A stretch of 64,000 nt of DNA from Erpobdella octoculata (Eukaryota > Annelida > Clitellata > Hirudinida > Erpobdellidae): NCBI GenBank assembly GCA_963978895.1, contig OZ022238.1, positions 44,947,993-45,011,992 on the forward strand. Direction: 5' to 3'. The position numbers and the translations under genes were made by a program. Shown here piece by piece: positions 11,801-54,801 of the stretch. How positions within the stretch are numbered: position 1 is the first letter of the stretch; every line of letters starts with the position of its first letter. The notes below the pieces were generated by a model. The model saw nothing but the letters and a program-made list of their open reading frames with translations, was not told the origin of the DNA and made no database searches.

Positions 11801-14800
11801 CTGCTAATGATACTTATATGGTATTGATATAATAACTTATAATCACAACCATTCAACGTAATTATTAGTTAGATACCTGCAGTTGCTGTCTGTTGGAAGT
11901 GAAATCCAGACTTTCTTGAGAGGAAACCCAGGTAGATTAATATCTTGAAATAAGAAATAAAAGATAAAAATACTAAAAAAACAACTAAATGCCGGGAGGG
12001 ATAAAAATCTTTTATGAATGCTCTCCATGGGAAAAATAGCAACATACCAAAGGTTTTAGTTTTCATCATCATTTATTTATTATTGTTAATGGAAGAGGAT
12101 AGATTGTTGCAGCATCTTTTTATTAAACTCATTGAAAGTACAAAAACCAGCCAACCATAACCCACCAACTATAATTACCTATAATTTAATTATTTTTAAC
12201 ATCTTTGTACCTCAGACTTTAAGGTCAACCGACTAATCAGCCAATTATTCAATCAACGAATAAAAAATATCATTGAATGATTGATTTGAATCATAAAAAT
12301 TGAAACACAAGTTGTTTCCATGAAAACTGAGACAAATCTTGCCATCGTAAATTCTTCCATCTAACAACCTCACATTCCTTTCTTTCCTTATCTTTTAATG
12401 TCAAGGACAAAATAAAAAGACACAAAAGTAAAAAAATCAGATTATTCAATAAAAATCTTGTAAAAGTTTTTCCTCCCCATCTTTGGCATCTTTAACTTTA
12501 AATCAATTACACACACACACACACACACACACATTTAGAGTCATCTGTACTGACAACACTATTTCGATTTAAGGTCTCTGATATTATATATTATTCACGT
12601 CAAACTTCGTCCCCACCCCTATCATTCGATCCCCAACCCTACCATTTGATCCCCATCCCTACCATTTGATCCCCATCCCTACCATTCGATCCCCAACCCC
12701 TACCATTCGATCCCCAACCCTACCATTCGATCCCCACCCCTACCATTTGATTCCAACCCCTACCATTCGATCCCCAACCCTACCATTCGATCCATTACCT
12801 TTCTCTTAGTCCTCGGATGTTGTTCTTCTTCTACGCTTTCCACAGCAGCCAGCCACATGTGCCAGAGTCGAACAATCCTGTTGTGGATCCACTCGTAGTT
12901 GTTTCTACTTGATGGTTCTTTCATCAAATCCATCAAACCAGAGAGGTTTTTGTTCCACTTGGCCTTCAATCAATCAAATTCATCTATGAATGAGGAGATA
13001 ATAAAAAAAACTATAGCAAAATCTTTAGCAGAAAGCAAATTGCCTCAAATGAAAGAAGACTTTTGGCACATTGCCTCAAATGAAAGAAGACTTACACTGC
13101 TTCAAACCATAGAAGACTTAGCAAACAAGAAACTGTTTCATCATGAAAAGCAACAGAATTTCACTTCAGAATAATTTATATTTACAGAGGAGTGAAAAAT
13201 ATTGGTGCTTTCAAGTTATGAAGTTGTATTGATGTATGATACTGCTAGTCATCCATGGAGATATATCTCATATTTCTAGAGATGTATCTCATTTGGAAAT
13301 GTTACATTGAGATACATGTCATATGGAAACGTTCCATAGAGTTATATCTCATTTAGAAAGGTTTCAAAGCTGAAGACAACCAATCACTCAGTTATATGTT
13401 ATTCAAACTAATCCATCTGCTTTTTTAAAACACCAATAGAGAGTAAAACTAGAATGTTACCATCGTTTTATTGAGATGATCCAACTTTTTCACCGTGGTT
13501 ACGGGCCGATCGTCTTTCTCGGGAAGAGGCGGACACCAACTTTCGACCTAGAAAAATAAAATAAGAGAAAATTAAATGAGAATTGTGTCAGTGAAACACA
13601 TCAATAATTGTAAGATCTTTAAAATCAATGAATATAAATTTACGTGCTTCTCAAACCAACCAGTCAATATTTTCATAGTAACTAATTCTGTGTATGGCTC
13701 ATTGAAAACAAACTACAAACCCCCATCTGGTTACTATAAAAACAACAAAAACAACAACAACAACAATAATAATAACAATAAACTTATTAATTACAAACAA
13801 AAAATGCTTGTCACAATAAAAACTGTAGTGCTAAAATTATTATCAAATTCCAGCTGGTAGAAGAACTTCACAGTCAAGTTAAACAGGTATGAAGCAAGCA
13901 CTTGAAACACAGGTGAGTCTGAATACATGTGCTGAAGATGAGACGTATGTGAGTATGTGGATGTGTATGCACAATGATATTTGTTTGTAAGCAGGAAGTT
14001 GCTGAGTACCTGCCTACTACTTACTTCCCATTCACTTCATTCACACAATAAGCTCATAGACAAAACAAAGAAATCAATGGACTTCACAACTATTGCAGAA
14101 CATATTTCACATTAGCTCTCTCTCTCATGAGTGTTTGTATGTATGTATGTATGTATGTATGTATGTATGTATGTATGTATGTATGTATGTATGCATGTAT
14201 GTATGAATGTTTATCTGTCTATACATGTATGTATGTAAGAGACAGAGAAAGATAGGGGAGAAAACAGGTAAACGAAAAAAACAAAAATATATGGCAAAAA
14301 AACAGACTGTGACAAACACAATAGACCCACCTGAGCCTACCTATCACCAAGAGCAGTTCAATAGACAACAAGCAGAATACTTAAATCATTTTATCAACCA
14401 GTTTTGTATGATGATCTATATACTATAAGTTCTATATTTTAGATGTTCTATATTTCAGATGTTCTACATTGTAGATTTTCTATATATTATAAATGCTGAT
14501 GATGTCTATGAGCGAGATGTTGTAAATGCTAATGTTCTATAGGTTGATGCATAATTGAAAAATTGTGCTATAAATAAAATATGTCATCCAACATGTGCTG
14601 AGGGCCATCAATATAGCAGTAACACTATATTCAAAATGTTACCATATTTAACAGTATCAAAAAAGAAGCTTCTATCAACTGATAACTGAGTGGTGATAAG
14701 AGCAGCAAATTCACTGAGAAATACAAATCATGCATCGAACACAAAAAACGCTAATGGTTACTTTTATTGGGAGATTCTTGATTGGAAACAGAGTTCTATG

Positions 14801-17800
14801 TCATATTAAATGAATCTAAACCAAACAATGAAACAATGAAATAAAAGCTATAATTTACTAAATGGTCAAAAGATTTTAAAACATTGAATCTTTTAGATGC
14901 TCTTCGGCTTTCATATTGATTTTGCGATAAAATTGTATTTAGGCAACTACTAATTGTTTGCAAATTATTTTTTTAATGACTATAAATTAGAAAAAAAACA
15001 TTGACCACAGTCTTCTAAATACTTGATGTGTGAACTATGTGAGGATTGAAAGTAAAAGACACTTTCAAATCAATATGGCAAAAACAATTTTTTTATTATT
15101 AATTTGTAAATTTAAAAATTAAATATCGCTTTTTTTAACAAACTAAAAACTGATATTCATTTCTTTACAGAAAATTTTTAATTTTTCAAAATTTTTCAAA
15201 AATTTTCAAAGTTTTATTTATTTTATTCTATAATTCATTCAAATTCTGTCCAATCAATCTGAAAGTTTAATAGGATGTAAAGTCCACAACAACAAATTAA
15301 CCCACCAAATTTCAGCTTGATTGGATAACGGGAAGTAGGTTTTTTTAAGTGTTTAACGGCCCAACCTATGGCTCAAGCAAGCAAGCAAACACGGTTAAGT
15401 TAATATGAAGGATTTAATCGTTCTAATCGCTACAATCGTTACTTATTAATTTCCATCATTTATGACAACTTATCATTAGTGCTATAATATAATATAATGT
15501 AATGTACAACATATAATAAAGCTTTTAATGACTGTAAAACACATGATTAATTGACACTGTGTACACATGTATGTACAGTACTATTGTACATACGTGTGGT
15601 ACTTACATACCATCTGAACTGTCGTTTAATTAATATCAATTAAATACTTATTTACCGATGTCATTAAATATGGTTTTGTAAGAGCCAGCAGCTAATTATA
15701 ATTATTGATTAAACAACTTCTATATAAAATTGAGCATGACATCTGTATAGAAACCTTCACCTTCTTAGAGCACATGTGGTCATGAGTTAAGCAGGTTGCA
15801 GTGGGGTACAAACATGCCATGTGACAAATTTATACCTGAGAAATTACAGCTTCCGAGGAGTACCTGACACCCAACCAGAGCACAAACAAACAAAGCTAAA
15901 AACTATATGTGGTGTGCCTTACACTGCCAGCCCATCTTACGATGCTCTTGGCGGAATATCCATCGGCATCATCGGGCCTAATCCGCATCAATATTTCATT
16001 TATTTACTTTTTTTTGAAAAAGACAGAAGGACACATAGTGCCTCTAATACTATCAAAAACATTAAAAGAAAAATAAGAAAAAGAACATAAATTGCAAAAT
16101 AACTAAAAAAGTTAGGAACCAATTGAAGACGAAGCGAGATGTTCTTTTAAACGGGTTTTGAAAGCTTCTGAAGACTTGGTCGTCACAACACTAGGAGACA
16201 AGTTGCTCCAAGCTTCCACTATTCTGTTGGTGAAGAAATACTTGACCCAGTCAGACGAGGATGGAATTTTGTAAAGATTGTAGGGGTGGCCTCTTGTACG
16301 GTGGCTTGAAGATTGTATCAGTGCCATGGTCAGTAGGGTGTCGACAACCTGGTGCATAATTTTATAGCACAGCGACAGATCAATTTCAAGAGGTCGAGAA
16401 CTTTCAGTCTATTCATATAAGAGACGTTTCTGAAACCTTCCAGTCTTTTAGTGAAACATCGCTGAACTTTTTCAATGTCGTCACATAAATACTTTAGGTG
16501 AGGCGACCAGGCTTCACTGCAAAATTCCAATAACGATCGGACGTATACACAAAAAGTCGTCTTCATAAGCTGCTTGTCGCGATAGTGGAAGCATCTTAAA
16601 ATTAAACGAGTTCTTGCTTGGGCTCTATGAATTATTGTTGAAATATGCTTATCAAACCGTAGCTTACTATCAACTACAACGCCTAAATCCCTAATATAGT
16701 CAACAACCTTGAGATTACTGTTGTCAATAACTCTACAGGAAGTTGAGGTAAGTGAGATTGGCCTATAGTTGTTTGGATCAGTTGAAGAACATTTTTTATG
16801 AATAGGCAAAACATAAGCTTTTTTCCAGCACTGCAGTAGGACTCCAGATTTAAAAGAGTATTCAAATATTGTACTTAGTGGTAAAGCTAATGAATTGGCG
16901 CAACGCTTTAATTAAAGTTTTAATTAAAGTTAAATTAAACTCAACTTTGGTCACCAGTTTTGAATCGTCTGGTTACCAGGCCACAAGAGGCCATTGCTAT
17001 AAGCTGAGGTCTGGCCTGCACAAGATCGATGCTACCAAGTTCTTCTTTTCCAATCGAATAATAAAATCCTGGAATGCCCTGCCTCACGATGTGGTCAACT
17101 CAACATCCTACAGCCGCTTCAGATGTCTGATAAATGAAACCGACCTTTCAAAATTTCTAACACCTAATGGTCAGATTTAAATACCTGATGATTTATATGT
17201 TTATTTTGCGTATTAATTTGAGTTACTATTCTTCTTATATTTTTGCCGATTTAAATACCCGATGACTTATATGTTTATTTTGCGTATTTGTTTGAGTTAC
17301 TATTCTTCTTATATTTTTGCTTTGAATTCTGTTCGAACGTACGCTTTATGTTATCCGAACGGTGTTAGTGGCCTACGGGTCCTTCTGTTGGAGAAATAAA
17401 TAAATAAATAAATAGTTTTAATTAAAGTTAAATAGTTTTAATTAAATTTAAATAGTTTTAATTAAATTTAAATAGTTTTAATTAAAGTTAAATAGTTTTA
17501 ATTAAAGTTAAATAGTTTTAATTAAAGTTAAATAGTTTTAATTAAAGTTAAATAGTTTTAATTAAAGTTAAATAGTTTTAATTAAAGTTAAATAGTTTTA
17601 ATTAAAGTTAAATAGTTTTAATTAATGTTAAATAGTTTTAATTAAAGTTAAATAGTTTTAAATAAAGTTAAATAGTTTTAAAGTTAAAATAGTGTAGGTC
17701 TAAAAATAATATGCTTAATAACTAATCAAATTAAGGTTTTTCGTGGGAGAATCAAGCAACTCAAACAACATTGATCTAAATCTAGCGCTGTGAATAATTG

Positions 17801-20800
17801 ATTAATGATTAAAGTATTCCTTATGCTAATAATTACCAGTTAAAATTAAATTTGTTTTATGTGCATGTATAATGTAAACAATGGCCTTCTTTTTTAAATA
17901 TCAGTTCAATATGTTTCTATTAGTTTCTAATGTTTATCAGACACCAACACAGTTCAACGCCTAAAAAGTGTACAGCTGGTCTGGTTATGATAATGATTCA
18001 AACACCAAAGAAATAATAATAATTCATAAATTTCCAAATCAGTGGCTGGAAAGTTCCATGATGCTGTTTGGAATTGATGCTGTCAGTCAAAATTATGAGT
18101 GAGTTCAAAAGTGTGCTTGCATGCAGCAGTAAAGCATGCTGGTTTCACTGATGTGAGCATCTCCTTGGGCATTTTCAGTGCCAATTGCAAATTTTACTCT
18201 GAACTTTGTGTCAGACATTTCGAGCCATTCGTTCTGTTCGGTCTGAAGACTATGAAAAATTAGATTTAATGTTTGATGCAAATAACGTCCATCTCTTCCA
18301 GATATCCGAGTTCCAACAAGTCATGGACTTCTTGACATTCAAATCATGTAGTTTCTTGGCTGTCTCTGCAGCAGAAAAAAACTGTGCACATCTTCCATTT
18401 TAAAAATGTGTAAATGGAAACCATGAACAGAGTAGATTGACAAAGGAAACTTTTTTTTAAACAACCCAGCATATCTGTAGAGCTTTGGTCAGTCTTGCTC
18501 AATTCATGTTGACTGGAAAAAACTTGAATTATGTCCTGACTGGTCAGCTTCAATCAGATCCAATTGAGGAAAGTTTTGGTTGATATAGCTCAAATATTTT
18601 AATCCTTAATTGTGTATTAACTAAAATTAATAATTTTTAGCAAATAATCTATTACATTCATAAACAGGAAAGCATTCAATCAATTTAAATTCAAATTAGA
18701 TAACTTTCATTTCAATAAAAACTTGAACTATTTATGTATACTATAGGCTAAAATGAGCTGCATGCTCCATGTGCTATAGTACTCCATGTTAAATCTTACT
18801 CAGTTACAATATCAACATCATTATTGTTTTGCATTTATCTAATAGGTGCATATGCAACACACACAAAAAATGTTTTGTAATAATATAAAACAAAATAAGC
18901 AAATGTATTCAACTCATAATTATTTCATTAAAAAACAAACAAAATTATTTCATTAAAAAACAAACAAAATTATTTCACTAAAAAACAAACATAATTATTT
19001 CATTAAAGAACAAACAAAATTATTTCATTAAAGAAAAAACATAATTATTTCATTAAAAAACAAACATAATTATTTTATTAAAAAACAAACATAATTATTT
19101 CATTAAAGAACAAACAAAATTATTTCATTAAAGAACAAACATAATTATTTCATTAAAAAAAACATAATTATTTCATTAAAGAAGAAATATGAATAATTAT
19201 GCGGCTTAATAAAGAACCCTAAAAAGTCCCTGATAACACAACAGAGAGTTTCTTGAAAGGATAGGTTTCATTATCAATGTTATCTGATTACAAATATCAA
19301 TCACCTATAACCGAAATAAATAAAAGTACAAAAGAACCTTGTATTAACGGCATTATAAGTAATCTAAATAATAACATTGAAGTTCAATGTTTGCAATAGC
19401 TCACACGGACGATAACACACAAGCATTCACACACATATACATACATCCACGCACACAAAACACACAAACACATTATATATATATATACATATGAAACGGA
19501 AGATACTAACTTCACCCAGGTACCTTCTGATGGAGCAAGTGCTTCCATCAACCCCATAACTTGCATAGCATGGATCGGAACTCCAAAATGTTTCCATCCA
19601 CTGCAAATTTTTATAAAAAGATTAATTGTGAGCAAAACAATTCAGGAATCATCGATCAATGCAATTTGTGCCGTATTCCAATATAGATAAAAAACATTTT
19701 TATTAAATTGAGAAGCAGTAAACCTTTTAGAAACAGAACAAGACTACATTTTTAAATGTAATAAACAAACACACTTCTATTTTTCATAATAATAATGAAA
19801 ACAACCCCCTCCCTTCCCCCCCACCATAGTCAACAATAAAAACATAAATGACAAATGCATTAGAGGTTCACATTAATTCATTCTTATGCAAATAAACAAT
19901 GCACTGAATTTGTTGAAAAGAATAACTTCTCTCCCAGCAGCTTATATGAGCAGCGAAAAAAATGTAACTGTTCATTCATTCGACAATAAAAAATACATAA
20001 AACATAATAATTGCTACTAAAGTAGGTAATACCACAAATAAAACAGTATGCATGACTGTATCAGTTTCTAATTCGCATTCAAAAATTTTTTAAATGTTAT
20101 ATAATATGATAATATCATAAATTACGACTGTATCAGTTTCTGATTCACATTCAATAAATTTTAAAATGTTATATAATATAATATCCTAAATTACAAAAAG
20201 TTTTAAAAAAGCCAACTAATTGAAACAAAATCAGACTGATTACTATTAATATTTAGGTTTATGACAAGAATTTTTCATTAAAAAAATAATAATTTTTTTA
20301 AATTTATTAAACATTTTTTTTTAAATTTATTAAACTTTTTTTTTTAAATTTATTAAACATTTTTTTTCAAATTCATTAAACATTTTTTTTTAAATTTATT
20401 AAACATTTTTTTTTAAATTTATTAAACATCTTTTCTTTTAAGACTTTTTCTAAGGGTTTACTTTTATTTTGTCGTTGCAGTGAGGAAATTCAGTATTCGT
20501 CAAGCTCATCATACAGTAACTTTGATTAAGATTGCTAGGAGTGGTCAGTTGATGATCCTCGATCTTCAACAAAGCTCGAAACGTTTCCACTTTTTTTTCC
20601 AATTTGTCCAGTCTGCCCCAGATATCTTGCAGCAGCATGGAAATGTTTGACCATTCTGAAACAAATAAATTCCCAAAATGTTCAAATCTTTAGGAAAAGG
20701 CCAGCTCAAAGACATTGCTGACGAGAAAAAAAATCAAACTTGACGTGCCTTTTGAGTTCATGAAAAAAGAACTTTGAAGACGTTCAGATAGGAGAGCAGC

Positions 20801-21073
20801 TTTCTCCTTTCGTACCAAGATATTCTAGCACGATAAAATAAAAATAATTAACACATCAGCATATTTAAATTCGAGTTTATTAAATTCAAACAAGAAAATG
20901 AATTGTAACAAAAGTCATCATACATCCTCTTGAGCTAATCCATTGTTGTTTGGTTGAACAAAAAACATATTTAACATGCTGAACATCCAGACTGTCAGTA
21001 AGAAGATGATGAGCAGCTTGGACCTATGAGTGAACATATACTTGCAGAAAACACGCAAAAAATTGAATGCCAT
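4004..21073 (-). CDS. MGAT5: Alpha-1,6-mannosylglycoprotein 6-beta-N-acetylglucosaminyltransferase V (GnT-V), complete, 16 exons
   Basis: Golgi enzyme that adds the beta-1,6 GlcNAc branch to N-glycans from UDP-GlcNAc. The 16 exons on the minus strand are 21073-20924, 20824-20740, 20655-20462, 19600-19511, 13547-13461, 12963-12799, 11943-11877, 8972-8870, 8723-8589, 7586-7450, 6810-6686, 6041-5886, 5527-5381, 5031-4903, 4631-4454 and 4263-4004. All have GT-AG ends and matching phases, giving 735 aa (human protein about 741). Residues about 19-40 form a type II signal anchor (KLLIIFLLTVWMFSMLNMFF), followed by a stem coiled coil. Family blocks are DPCYASYGVDGSTCS, VESWCPPLP, GGPLGELVQWSD (whose Glu matches, from memory, the catalytic base), FGTEASYN, HSPDNSFMGFVVEQ, VEIHATVF, FIGLGFPYEGPAPLEAIA, LTSQHPYAEDFIG and the C-terminal CPCRKFVKGQMALCPDCL. 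Four of its introns carry donor-adjacent minisatellites. MGAT5B cannot be excluded, because many invertebrates have a single co-orthologue. Confidence 0.95.
4741..4890. repeat. Minisatellite, about 32-bp unit x 5, next to MGAT5 exon 14 donor
   Basis: Tandem copies built on CTCAATACATTCCATACAAA plus an ACAAGAACAACAA part. The last copy ends about 13 nt from the exon 14 donor (exon end 4903), so on the gene strand the array starts almost at the 5' splice site. Confidence 0.85.
5771..5834. repeat. (AAT)n microsatellite
   Basis: Uninterrupted trinucleotide run in the intron between MGAT5 exons 12 and 13. Confidence 0.9.
6231..6697 (-). repeat. Splice-donor minisatellite, about 22-bp unit x 22, at MGAT5 exon 11/intron boundary
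   Basis: On the gene (minus) strand the unit reads ACATGTGTGGAAC followed by GTAAGTGGG. The true exon 11 end is ACATGTGGAGC followed by the donor GTAAGTGG (exon end 6686). The repeat unit is therefore the junction itself: about 12 exonic bases plus the consensus 5' splice site. I count about 22 GTAAG cores with few changes, mostly AAC versus AGC before the GT. The unit length is not a multiple of three, so the plus strand has three spuriously open frames that encode nothing credible. Confidence 0.93.
7211..7263. mobile_element. Minimal 53-bp MITE, hAT-like
   Basis: Ends are inverted repeats starting TAGAGATGGGAAT and finishing ATTCCCATCTCTA. The flanks TTTCATAG (7203-7210) and ATTCATAG (7264-7271) look like an 8-bp target-site duplication with one mismatch, the size expected of hAT transposases. 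It sits in the MGAT5 intron between exons 10 and 11. Confidence 0.6.
9535..9566 (+). repeat. G-rich tract, potential G-quadruplex
   Basis: Fourteen consecutive G residues after ACC, then an A, six Gs, T, five Gs, T and two Gs. Four or more G runs could form a quadruplex on the non-template strand of an MGAT5 intron. Assembly length of such a run is unreliable. Confidence 0.7.
10226..10347. repeat. (ATC)n/ATTATA compound microsatellite
   Basis: CATCATCAT runs alternate with ATTATATTC inside an MGAT5 intron. On the minus strand they give an Asp/Tyr-rich open frame, but exon 7 joins exon 8 in frame without it. Confidence 0.85.
12607..12798 (-). repeat. Minisatellite, about 21-bp unit x 9, starting at MGAT5 exon 6 donor
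   Basis: On the gene strand intron 6 begins GTAATGGATCGAATGGTAGG, and the following units read GTTGGGGATCGAATGGTAGG. The very first intronic base, the G of the GT donor, is therefore the first base of the array. Nine copies are present, with one-base length differences and CGAT/TGAT variants. Confidence 0.9.
14137..14206. repeat. (GTAT)n microsatellite
   Basis: About 17 tetranucleotide copies in the MGAT5 intron between exons 4 and 5. Confidence 0.9.
15290..15425 (+). repeat. Dispersed repeat family B, copy 1 (CAAGCAAG tail)
   Basis: Contains AAATTTCAGCTTGATTGGAT, an ACGGGAAGTAGG block, then CAAGCAAGCAAGCAAACACGG and a GTTAATATGAAGGATTT end. The same order of blocks recurs at 42530-42660 and 62205-62365, all on the plus strand. 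Confidence 0.7.
16100..16868 (-). mobile_element. Truncated non-LTR retrotransposon (CR1/Jockey-like), RT and C-terminal end
   Basis: Minus-strand frames encode PIHKK followed by PNNYRPISLTS, a motif near the start of the reverse transcriptase. This is fused directly to LKVVDYIRDLGVVVDSKLRFDKHI and the usual C-terminal helices, ending in RTRGHPYNLYK and FFTNRIVEAWSNL. The central RT part with the catalytic YADD box is missing between PISLTS and LKVVDYIRDLG, and the last part is frameshifted. It is a dead, internally deleted copy in an MGAT5 intron. Confidence 0.85.
16900..17404 (+). mobile_element. 3' end of a second non-LTR retrotransposon
   Basis: The plus-strand frame reads SSGYQATRGHCYKLRS, then FFFSNRIIKSWNALPHDVV and ends in a stop at 17178-17180. 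This is the extreme C-terminus typical of CR1-like ORF2. A UTR with an internal duplication (about 17180 and 17245) follows, then a TAAATAAATAAATAAATAA tail at 17396-17414. It lies head to head with the minus-strand fragment, so two independent 5'-truncated insertions meet here. Confidence 0.8.
17405..17690. repeat. Minisatellite, 20-bp unit x 14
   Basis: Tandem TAGTTTTAATTAAAGTTAAA units follow directly on the retrotransposon tail. A similar stretch (TTTTAATTAAAGTT) also occurs near 16908-16935, before the element's coding remnant. Confidence 0.9.
18905..19185. repeat. Minisatellite, about 25-bp unit x 11
   Basis: Units of ATTATTTCATTAAAAAACAA plus ACATA in an MGAT5 intron, about 330 bp from the exon 4 donor. 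Confidence 0.9.
20282..20430. repeat. Minisatellite, about 22-bp unit x 7, near MGAT5 exon 3 donor
   Basis: Units of AAATTTATTAAAC followed by a T run. The array ends about 30 nt from the exon 3 donor (exon end 20462). Confidence 0.85.
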
Positions 21074-21735
21074 ATTCCGAATATCACTGGCCTGGGAGAA
21101 AAAAATGCATCGATAAATACAATGAAATATTTATTAGCTTATTCAATTCTATTATTTTAATTTATTGAACAGAAAAAACTTACTCTGTCTGGTTGAATCT
21201 TGTTGTAGTTGTAGTATGACTCCCTCATACTATGTAATTTAAGGACCTTACTTATGGTAAGGTTGAATAGAAATAATAAAAAATCTTCTAACACGAGAAA
21301 TAGTTATATAGCACAATCAACATTGCCGTTCAGACTGAAACTAAAAACTAACATAAAAAACTACAACTACACAGCTGGACAGGTACAGAGTACAGTAGTA
21401 AAGCAAATTAATTAACTCTTTTAAACTTTATTTATTCACTCTCTAAAAGTTGTCTTCTAAATTAAAAATCACTCTACAATTCTAAAATATATCTACAAAA
21501 AAATCTACATACAATACAATACAAGCTTGGTTCCCGGCGTTAACATATTCCAATCGCGGGAGTAAGAATTTGTACACTAGATAATTGGGTTATTCGGCGC
21601 TTCTACAACCACGAGTAATACCCAGTTGTCTTTTATTCCGTTTGTAATTATTGTAAACAGCAATAATTAGCGCTTCGCCAATACACGAGCTCGAGGCAAA
21701 TAACAGAATGAGGCCAGTCATTGCCTGTAGCAGGC

Positions 21736-21740
<5 letters not shown>

Positions 21741-21799
<59 letters not shown>
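21741..21799. repeat. (TA)n microsatellite
   Basis: About 29 uninterrupted dinucleotides. Confidence 0.95.
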
Positions 21800-21803
<4 letters not shown>

Positions 21804-22404
21804 AATGATTATTATGTTAAAAAATTTCACATGGTAAACTTCAAAATCCAGTTTTCAACATGTTCTGGTAGCCGCTAGAATCTATCGCCTACTTAAACGG
21901 TTTGTCGTATAGCAAAAACAACTTTTTTTAACATTAAAAACAACAGCGCGTCAAGTTCAATAGGAATACAAGTTATGATATTGAATTTTTTTGAACTTTT
22001 TCTGAAAAATTAAAAAAAACAGTTTACTATCAATTCCAGTGCTGAAAGAGTGATTATTATGTACAAAGCAGTGTCATATATGGGCAGTGTTTAATGCTGC
22101 CCCCAAAAAGGACCACTTCCTAAGAAGAAAAACATAACAGTAGAAAAATGTGTCTACTCTCAATCGCTGTCAATATTTATATTGTTATTGTTTAGAACCG
22201 TTTTGGCAGAACTTTCTCATCAACTTTCTCATTCTTCTAATGTCACGCGATTTGTTTGGATTGTGACTTTCCTGCGTTCTGTCAGATTTGTTTAGTACAC
22301 GAATAAAATAAAAATAAGTTGTTGATTATACATATCATTGTATTTTATCGGTTGTGCAAAATCCGATATCGAAATACATTGTTACTCTTCTTTGCAAAAA
22401 AAAT

Positions 22405-22790
22405 TAGAGGAGTGACCCCAAAATTGAACAAGTTTATTTCAATTTATTTCATGATTCAGAGTTTTAATAAGGAGGATTTGTGCTTTATGTTAAAGTGAAA
22501 ATACTTGGAATTTTTCATTTCATTTGATTAAGAATAAGAACTTCAGCCTCCGCAGCGACCCCAAAAATTGAAAAAGTTTATTTCAATTTATTTCACAATT
22601 TTTTTTCATGATTCAGAGTTCTAATAGGGGAGGATTTGTGGCTTATATTAAAGTAAAAATACGTGGAATATTTCATTTCATTTGATAAAATCTTCAGCCT
22701 CTGCAGTGACCCCAAAAATTGAAAAAGTTTATTACAATTTTTTTGCAAAAATATTTTTTTTCATTATTCAGAGTTCTAATTGTGGCTCTA
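22405..22790. repeat. Tandem repeat, about 150-bp unit x 2.5, upstream of MGAT5
   Basis: The block GTGACCCCAAAA, AGTTTATT.CAATTTATTTC, ATTCAGAGTT, GGAGGATTTGTG and TTCATTTCATTTGAT occurs at about 22411-22553 and again at about 22556-22703. It begins a third time at about 22706. Confidence 0.8.
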
Positions 22791-23024
22791 TTGATTTAAA
22801 GAAAAAATGTTGAAGAGACACTTTGTCTACAAAAAGACAGCCAATGTAAGAAATTGTAACAGTAAAAGAAAAAGGTTAAGAGACAGTTATTTAATGTTTT
22901 GAAAAGCAATTGATATGATAACTTAATATTACAAGAAGCAAACAATAATTTCAATGCTTTAATATTTATATTATTTATATTACAATCAGACAAGAAATAG
23001 CAAAAAATTTTTTAAATCATGACA

Positions 23025-23083
<59 letters not shown>
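23025..23083. repeat. (ATT)n microsatellite
   Basis: About 20 copies in the intergenic region. Confidence 0.95.
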
Positions 23084-23088
<5 letters not shown>

Positions 23089-23875
23089 ACAACTGGAGTT
23101 ATGTAAAGATAAATAAAACATTAGAATATTTTGAAATGCAATCAAGTTTCACCTGAATGAGGATGATGTTACCTGCATCGATAACAACAATCAGGTAATA
23201 AAACAAATGCACTCGATTAGCAGCAGTGGAAGAGAAATTTAATAATATTCCCGATAACAAAATAAATTATAATTTATGATACAAAATTACTTGTGGGCGT
23301 GGTTTTGAAATTAAAAGAAAACAAAACCACACTCGTACGATCGAGAACAAAAACATGATTAAGCGTTTTAAAACAAGTTCGTATCACAATTGAAACACCA
23401 AATTTAAAAATAAATCATTCAAACCTCGCTGCGCCGGGTGGATCGGCGGATGCGCACGTGTTTGCACGTTTGAGTGAATTCTTTTAATATTTTTGTTTCG
23501 TAAAGCACTTCAGAATAATAACTTTAAAATAACCGTTAGATGTGTTTAACTCGAGGAGGAAACAAGGAGGACAGCAACGAAGACGAAAAACAAAAATAAA
23601 ACTTTAAAATGGAATGAAAGAAGAGCGAAACGAACGAATTGATGTTAAGCATACAAACAATCGAATTCTTTGATGTTACAAAAATTAATTAACAATTAAA
23701 TATATTAAATATCTGTAAAATTGAAAACAAAAATTAATCGTTAAAACCCGAATGATCAAGTAGTTCAAGTACAACATGGAATGTACAGACAAAAAAAATG
23801 AGAAATCACATTTTTGAAACACACACACACAAGGAAATGTTTTGCATAGAACACAAAGCATCACAGTCCTTGAAC

Positions 23876-54801
<30,926 letters not shown>

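Larger units (their letters stand above)
21074..23875. other. Intergenic region between the NBEAL-like 3' end and the MGAT5 start
   Basis: Both flanking genes are on the minus strand, so this region holds the NBEAL-like 3' UTR (right) and the MGAT5 5' UTR and promoter (left). It contains a TA run (21741-21799), a 150-bp tandem repeat (22405-22790) and an ATT run (23025-23083). No further gene is supported. Confidence 0.6.
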
